From the NCBI RefSeq assembly GCF_001905735.1, contig NZ_LISW01000003.1, positions 124,341 through 188,340 of the forward strand: DNA of 64,000 bases, in the 5' to 3' direction. Below, one piece after another: positions 59,553 to 64,000 of the stretch. The position numbers and the translations under genes were made by a program. A model generated the notes under the pieces. That model was given only the letters and a program-made list of their open reading frames with translations. It had not been told where the DNA came from and made no database searches. Every line of letters begins with the position of its first letter. Positions within the stretch are counted from its first letter, which is position 1. This stretch comes from Streptomyces sp. CB01249 (GTDB taxonomy: Bacteria > Actinomycetota > Actinomycetes > Streptomycetales > Streptomycetaceae).

Positions 59553-60722
59553 CTACCGCAGGTGGGACGTGTCGTTCAGCAGGCGTACGGAGGCGTTGCC
59601 GTCGGCGTAGTACGCGACGGACGAGACGGACGCCGCCGACAGCTCCATCCGGAACAGCGCCTCCGGGGGCGCTCCCAGGGCGAGCCGGACCAGGGTCTTG
59701 ATCGGGGTGACGTGCGTGACGACGAGGACCGTGCGCCCCGCGTAACGCGTGACCAGGCCGTCCCGGGCGACCGCCACGCGGTCGGCGACCTCCGTGAAGC
59801 TCTCGCCGCCGCCCGTGGGGGCCGCGTCCGGGGAGGCGAGCCAGGCGTCCAGGTCGTCTCCGTACCGCTCCTTGACCTCGCCGAACGTGAGCCCTTCCCA
59901 GGCCCCGAAGTCCGTCTCGCGCAGTCCGTCCTCGACGCGGACCTCCAGGCCGAGCCGGGCCGCGACCGCCCCGGCCGTCTGGCGGCAGCGGCGCAGCGGT
60001 GAGCTGACGATCTCCTGCACGGTGCCGCGCGCCGCGAACGCCGAGGCCGCGCGCTCGGCCTGCTCCAGGCCCGCCGGGGAGAGCTCGGGGTCGGTGCCGC
60101 CGCTTCCGGAGAACCGCTTCTGCGGGGTGAGGGCCGTCTCGCCGTGCCGCAGCAGGACGAGGGTGGCGGGCGCGCCCAGGTCGGGCGCCGAGCCCCAGCC
60201 CACCTGCGGGGTGACCGGGTCGGCGGCCACCGGGGCGCGCGGGGTGTCCAGGGCGGCCGTGGACGCCGAGGGCTCCCAGCGGTCGCCGCGGCGGCCCGCG
60301 TCCATCGCCTCGTTGGCCAGCCGGTCGGCGTGCTTGTTCCGCTCGCGCGGGATCCACTCGTAGCTGAGGTCCGCGCCGGGCAGGACCGCCGCCGCCTCGG
60401 CCGCGAGCGGCTTCATGTCCGGGTGCTTGATCTTCCAGCGGCCGGACATCTGCTCCACGACGAGCTTGGAGTCCATCCGGACGCGCACCTGGACGCCGGT
60501 GCCCACCGGGCCGTCCGCGATCAGGGCACCCACCGCGCGGAGGCCGGCGACGAGGCCCTTGTACTCGGCGACGTTGTTGGTCGCGACGCCGATGTACTCG
60601 GCGGTCTCGGCCAGCGTCTCGCCGGTGTCCGGGTCGATGACGACCGCGCCGTAGCCGGCGGGGCCCGGGTTGCCCCGGGAGCCGCCGTCGGCCTCGACCA
60701 CGAACCGGCGCGGCAGGCTCAC
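59553..60722 (-). CDS. Bifunctional RNase H / acid phosphatase
   Basis: 389 aa. N-terminal RNase HI (VEADGGSRGNPGPAGYGAVVID, TNNVAEYKGLVAGL, VRMDSKLVVEQM, RNKHADRLANEAM) to about residue 145, then a linker and a C-terminal histidine-phosphatase domain (LVLLRHGETALTPQKRFSG, VSSPLRRCRQTA, VTHVTPIKTLV) to the end. This fusion is characteristic of actinobacteria and the phosphatase half acts as alpha-ribazole phosphatase in some relatives. GTG 60722 overlaps the zinc-ribbon gene stop by one base (TAGTG). Confidence 0.94.
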   Translation of the reverse strand: MSLPRRFVVEADGGSRGNPGPAGYGAVVIDPDTGETLAETAEYIGVATNNVAEYKGLVAGLRAVGALIADGPVGTGVQVRVRMDSKLVVEQMSGRWKIKHPDMKPLAAEAAAVLPGADLSYEWIPRERNKHADRLANEAMDAGRRGDRWEPSASTAALDTPRAPVAADPVTPQVGWGSAPDLGAPATLVLLRHGETALTPQKRFSGSGGTDPELSPAGLEQAERAASAFAARGTVQEIVSSPLRRCRQTAGAVAARLGLEVRVEDGLRETDFGAWEGLTFGEVKERYGDDLDAWLASPDAAPTGGGESFTEVADRVAVARDGLVTRYAGRTVLVVTHVTPIKTLVRLALGAPPEALFRMELSAASVSSVAYYADGNASVRLLNDTSHLR

Positions 60723-61465
60723 TACAGACCCGAGTCGGCGGTGCGGACAAGGATGCGGCGGCAGTTCTCGCAGCGCAGCACCGTGTCCGGGGACGCGGCC
60801 TTCACGTCGTTGATCTCGGTGATGTTGAGCTCCAGGCGGCAGCCCTCGCAGCGGCGCTGGTAGAGGCGGGCGGCGCCCACCCCGCCCTGCTGGGTGCGGA
60901 GCTTGTCGTACAGCTTCAGCAGGTCGGCGGGGACCGAACCGGCGACGACCTCGCGCTCCTTGGTGACCGTGGCGGCCTCCGCGTCGAGCTCCTGGGTGGC
61001 GGCGTCGCGGCGGGCGGTGGCGTCGTCCACCTTGGCCTGCACGGCGGCGACCCGGTCGGTCAGCTCGGTGACGCGCTCCTGCGCGGACTCGCGGCGCTCC
61101 ATGACCTCCAGGACGACGTCCTCCAGGTCGCCCTGGCGCTTGGCGAGCGAGGTGATCTCGCGCTGCAGGCTCTCCAGGTCCTTCGGCGAGGTGACCGCGC
61201 CGGAGTCCAGGCGCTGCTGGTCGCGGGCGGCGCGCTGGCGGACCTGGTCGACGTCCTGCTCGGCCTTGGTCTGCTCGCGGGCGGTGTCGCTCTCCTCGGT
61301 GGTCGAGGCGACGAGCAGGTCGCGGAGCTGGGCGAGGTCGGCCGTCAGCGACTCGATCTCGGCGTGCTCGGGCAGGGACTTGCGGCGGTGCGCGAGCTGG
61401 GAGAGGCGCTGGTCGAGCGCCTGGACGTCGAGAAGTCGGATCTGGTCGGCGGGCGCGGCGTTCAG
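60722..61465 (-). CDS. C4-type zinc-ribbon coiled-coil protein
   Basis: 247 aa. A long antiparallel coiled coil (about residues 15-190) followed by a Cys4 ribbon: RRCEGCRLELN...VLRCENCRRILV. Relatives are essential-like actinobacterial proteins of unclear role. The natural N-terminus NAAPADQIRLLDVQALD is preceded by CTG (61465-61463), which overlaps the nif3 stop as CTGA and follows GGAG by 7 nt; I take CTG as the start. Upstream ATG/GTG starts would run far into nif3. Confidence 0.85.
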   Translation of the reverse strand: MNAAPADQIRLLDVQALDQRLSQLAHRRKSLPEHAEIESLTADLAQLRDLLVASTTEESDTAREQTKAEQDVDQVRQRAARDQQRLDSGAVTSPKDLESLQREITSLAKRQGDLEDVVLEVMERRESAQERVTELTDRVAAVQAKVDDATARRDAATQELDAEAATVTKEREVVAGSVPADLLKLYDKLRTQQGGVGAARLYQRRCEGCRLELNITEINDVKAASPDTVLRCENCRRILVRTADSGL

Positions 61466-62298
61466 TTGGGGGCTCCAGAAGAGTGGTGGGCGGTCCAGGG
61501 GTCGGTGACCTGCTTCGAGACGTGGACCCTCAGGTCCCATCCGAGGCGGTCGGAAATCGCTTCGAGCTGTGCGGCGGCCTGCTCGCACCACGGCCACTCG
61601 GTGGCCCAGTGCGCGGCGTCGACCAGGCCGAGCGGCGAGTGCTGGGTGGCCTCGGAGGCCGGGTGGTGGCGCAGGTCGGCGGTGAGGAAGGCGTCCACAC
61701 CGGCGGCGCGCACCGCGTCGAAGAGGCTGTCGCCGGAGCCGCCGCTCACCGCGACGGTGCGCACCAGCGCCCCCGGGTCGCCGGCGAGGCGGATGCCCTG
61801 CGCGGTGGCGGGCAGCCGGGCGGCGGCGCGGGCGGCGAACGCGCCCAGGGTCTCGGGGTGGTCGAGCACGCAGATCCGGCCGAGCCCCCGGCGGCCCGAC
61901 GGGTCCGCCGGGTCCGGGACGAGGGGGCGCTCGACGCGCAGGTCGAGGGCGGCGGCCAGGGCGTCGGAGACGCCGGGGTCGGCGGTGTCGGCGTTGGTGT
62001 GGGCCACGTGCAGCGCGATGCCGTCGCGGATCATCGTGTGCACGACGCGGCCCTTGAAGGTGTCCGCCGCGACCGTCGTCGTACCGCGCAGGTAGAGCGG
62101 GTGGTGGGTCACGACGAGGTGCGCGCCCAGCTCCTTCGCCTCGTCGGCGATCTCCTGGACGGGGTCGACGGCGAAGAGCACCCGGTGGACCTCGGCGTCC
62201 GGATCACCGCAGACGGTGCCGACCGCGTCCCATCCTTCGGCCCGCTCGGGCGGCCAGAGGGCGTCGAGCTCGGAGATGACTTCAGACAGACGGGGCAC
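61462..62298 (-). CDS. Nif3-like dinuclear metal-centre protein
   Basis: 278 aa of the Nif3/YbgI family. VPRLSEVISELDALWPPERAEGWDAVG at the start, metal ligands in LVVTHHPLYLRG, HVAHTNADTADPGVSDALA, and DAFLTADLRHHPASEA, then VDAAHWATEWPWCEQAA. Function is not settled (proposed GTP cyclohydrolase-like or regulatory). GTG 62298 has TAGCCT 7 nt upstream and no ribosome site, so the transcript is leaderless. First of a three-gene operon with the zinc-ribbon and RNase H genes. Confidence 0.93.
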   Translation of the reverse strand: MPRLSEVISELDALWPPERAEGWDAVGTVCGDPDAEVHRVLFAVDPVQEIADEAKELGAHLVVTHHPLYLRGTTTVAADTFKGRVVHTMIRDGIALHVAHTNADTADPGVSDALAAALDLRVERPLVPDPADPSGRRGLGRICVLDHPETLGAFAARAAARLPATAQGIRLAGDPGALVRTVAVSGGSGDSLFDAVRAAGVDAFLTADLRHHPASEATQHSPLGLVDAAHWATEWPWCEQAAAQLEAISDRLGWDLRVHVSKQVTDPWTAHHSSGAPN

Positions 62299-62496
62299 GG
62301 AGGAAAGGCTACCTGCCCGCCGCGCCCCGGGGAGCCCCGGGAACGGGCCGCCCGCGGCCCGGCCCCGTACAGCACACGCACCCTCGGTCGTACAGCGATA
62401 TCCGGCCATCACCACCCTTATGTGTGAAGTGGGGGAGGTCGTGTTGTTCGGCTGGAAGTGCGAAAACTAGCTTCGGTTGCCGGAGGTGATGAGTCG

Positions 62497-63780
62497 ATGA
62501 CTGCCTGTGCCATCGAGGAGGGAACCACCACGGGTGACGGCGGTCCGGCGGAGCCGGAGCCGGAACCCGGTCCCGGCGACCCCGAGGGGGCCGTCGCGGA
62601 GACCGGCCCGGCGGAGGACGCCCCGGCGCCGGAGGCTGCCGTACCGGCCGCCGCGCCCCAGGCGGACGTCCCCGCCGAAACGGTTCTGCCCGCCTTCACG
62701 CTCACCGCCGACGGGGCGTACGGCGCGCGGCTCACGGCCGCCCCGGTGCCCGGCGCCGACACCGCCTGGTACGCCGAGCGCTGGACGCTCGACGGGCCCG
62801 AGCCGTACGCCGTGCCGCTGCCCACCGACCAGCCGGAGGAGGCCGAGGCGCAGCTGGTGCCGCTCGCCGACGGCCGGGTGCTGATCCGGCGCCGGGTCGC
62901 CGAGCGGCACACCTTCTCGCTGCTCTATCCGACCGGCCCCGGCACCGGCGAGCTGCTGCTCGGGGCCGTCGAGCGGGACGCGCTCGCCCTGCTGCCGCCG
63001 TCGCCGGACGGGGTGAGCGCGTACGCCCTGGCGGTCGGCGCGTACTCCACGGAGCTGTGGCGGGTGGCGGGCGGGACGGCCGGTCCCGAGCACCTCGCGG
63101 ATCTGCCGGGGCGCTGCTCCGGCGGCGTCTGGCTGGACCGGGCGGGGCGGATGCTGGCCCTGGACCGGGAACCGGCCGGGGGCGGTCCGGTGAAGACGGT
63201 CGCGGTGGACCTGGGGCGGGGCGCCGAGATGACCCCGCTGCTCCAGATCGCGCCGGACAGCGACGACCGGCTGCTGCTCGCGGACCCGGGCAGCGGGCTG
63301 CTGCTGATCCGCTCGGACGCGCCCGGCCACGACCGGCTCGGCTGGGGGGTGCTCGGCAGCTGCCTGCCGGTGCGGTTCCCGGAGTGCCTGCGGCTGCCGG
63401 ACTGCTCGTTGGAGCCGTTCGCGGTGCAGCCGGGGCAGATGCTGATGCCGGAGAGCTGTGCGGTGGCCCTCAGGATCGATGGGGCGGCGGGCAGCTGGAT
63501 CGGCCTGTGGCGCCCGTCGGGCCGCCGGCTGCACCAGCTCGCGGCGCCCGGGGGCTGGCTGGCCGGCAGCGGGGTCTGGTCGCGCGACGGAGTTCTGAAG
63601 CTCCCTTACGCGGACGGGGACACGGCGTGCGCGGTGGCCCTGCTGGAGATGCCGGAGGAGGCGGAACCGGCATGCGGCACAAGCGGTACGCAACCTTCCG
63701 CCCCGGCGATGAATCCTCCTGTGTGTACACCGGTTCCACTGGGGCAGGCGCCTCTCGTGGGGCGTACGGTCCCTGACTAA
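62497..63780 (+). CDS. Unrecognised 427-aa protein
   Basis: An acidic Pro/Glu/Ala-rich N-terminal 70 residues is followed by a repetitive beta-rich region: LVPLADGRVLIRRRVAERHTFSLLYPTG, GVSAYALAVGAYSTELWRVAGG, GVWLDRAGRMLALDRE, SGVWSRDGVLKLPYAD. The recurring LxxDxxGRxL pattern resembles a WD40-like propeller, but no named family is recognised. No signal peptide. GGAGG at 62482-62486 is 10 nt before ATG 62497. Function unknown. Confidence 0.7.
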   Translation: MTACAIEEGTTTGDGGPAEPEPEPGPGDPEGAVAETGPAEDAPAPEAAVPAAAPQADVPAETVLPAFTLTADGAYGARLTAAPVPGADTAWYAERWTLDGPEPYAVPLPTDQPEEAEAQLVPLADGRVLIRRRVAERHTFSLLYPTGPGTGELLLGAVERDALALLPPSPDGVSAYALAVGAYSTELWRVAGGTAGPEHLADLPGRCSGGVWLDRAGRMLALDREPAGGGPVKTVAVDLGRGAEMTPLLQIAPDSDDRLLLADPGSGLLLIRSDAPGHDRLGWGVLGSCLPVRFPECLRLPDCSLEPFAVQPGQMLMPESCAVALRIDGAAGSWIGLWRPSGRRLHQLAAPGGWLAGSGVWSRDGVLKLPYADGDTACAVALLEMPEEAEPACGTSGTQPSAPAMNPPVCTPVPLGQAPLVGRTVPD

Positions 63781-63902
63781 GCTGGGACCGGGCTCACGCA
63801 CCGTGCGTCTCGGTCACCGACCGTGGCCTTTTCCCGGACGGGCGGCGGCGTGACGCTCCGGTTGGCACACACGTAAGCGATCACAACGGGGTGACTTCCC
63901 AC

Positions 63903-64000
63903 ATGTCTGAAGCCCGCACCGACACGACCCAGACGTTCCCGCCCGCGGCGGACGCGCAGCGGGGCGACGCCGGCGGCTCCGGAAAGCACCGAGGGGGTGT
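63903..64000 (+). CDS. Start of an unrecognised gene, cut by the window edge
   Basis: About 32 residues visible from ATG 63903: a low-complexity Thr/Asp/Gly/His lead (MSEARTDTTQTFPP). GGGG is found upstream. No domain is visible, so no function can be suggested. Confidence 0.5.
   Translation, partial: MSEARTDTTQTFPPAADAQRGDAGGSGKHRGG

Noticed and set aside
63781..63902. Possible riboswitch before the last gene
   Set aside because: Only two tiny hairpins (ACGCA/TGCGT and CGGTC/GACCG) are visible and no known riboswitch core is recognised.

Overview
The window is high-GC actinobacterial DNA that reads as a Streptomyces chromosome. Evidence: very GC-rich third codon positions, many GTG starts, Streptomyces-type families (AfsA-like, BTAD/NB-ARC regulators, HTH-DUF5753/DUF397 proteins, TipA-like MerR), DmdR/IdeR iron boxes, chitin-gene operators, a dispersed Streptomyces repeat, and in-frame TTA codons confined to two accessory genes. 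Only one stable RNA gene is visible, RNase P RNA.

Layout: 1-8.4 kb holds the end of a CBS-domain gene, NAD synthetase, two MFS exporters, an EEP-family membrane phosphohydrolase, a TetR repressor with a clear operator on the nearby transporter promoter, a MITE-like palindrome, and panB. 8.6-14.3 kb holds a DrrAB-type ABC exporter facing a very large BTAD/NB-ARC/TPR regulator, then a small cupin. 14.4-18.3 kb is an accessory island of lower GC: a three-gene minus-strand unit (tandem-repeat protein, DUF6879-like protein, HTH-DUF5753 regulator), a divergent DUF397 gene, and an unrecognised 168-aa protein coupled to a JmjC-type oxygenase. 18.3-24.1 kb is mostly housekeeping (M50 protease, GNAT, F420:NADP oxidoreductase, MFS, methionine aminopeptidase).

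24.1-36.3 kb is an iron and heme acquisition region. It has heme oxygenase, two secreted HtaA-domain heme-binding proteins, the HmuTUV-type heme ABC transporter and the EfeO/EfeB/EfeU iron system, with iron boxes in front of each transcription unit. The logic is capture of heme at the surface, import, then opening of the ring by heme oxygenase, beside an independent ferrous/ferric iron importer.

36.4-48.7 kb is mixed metabolism: a Prim-Pol-like protein, a dimethylargininase-like enzyme, an Rsm22-like methyltransferase, a Bcr/CflA exporter, a Gfo/Idh oxidoreductase, a Tat-exported PhoD phosphatase, an SDR, a PhzF enzyme, an orphan AfsA-family gene, a VOC protein, and a MerR-glycosyltransferase operon. 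48.9-51.6 kb is an arginine antiporter plus arginine deiminase. 51.7-54.6 kb is a divergent chitin-degradation pair (AA10 LPMO and GH18 chitinase) with shared operator-like repeats. 54.6-64 kb holds rnpB, a Uma2 protein, TetR, an RNB exoribonuclease, YaaA, KDPG aldolase, an RNase H/phosphatase fusion with zinc-ribbon and Nif3 genes in an operon, and two unrecognised genes at the right edge.

The best candidate for something undescribed is the TTA-containing JmjC gene with its coupled 168-aa partner, whose C-terminus ends in a Cys/Pro-rich tail. The orphan AfsA gene, the MITE-like palindrome and the long efeU overlap are next. All functional calls come from reading motifs; no database search was run.
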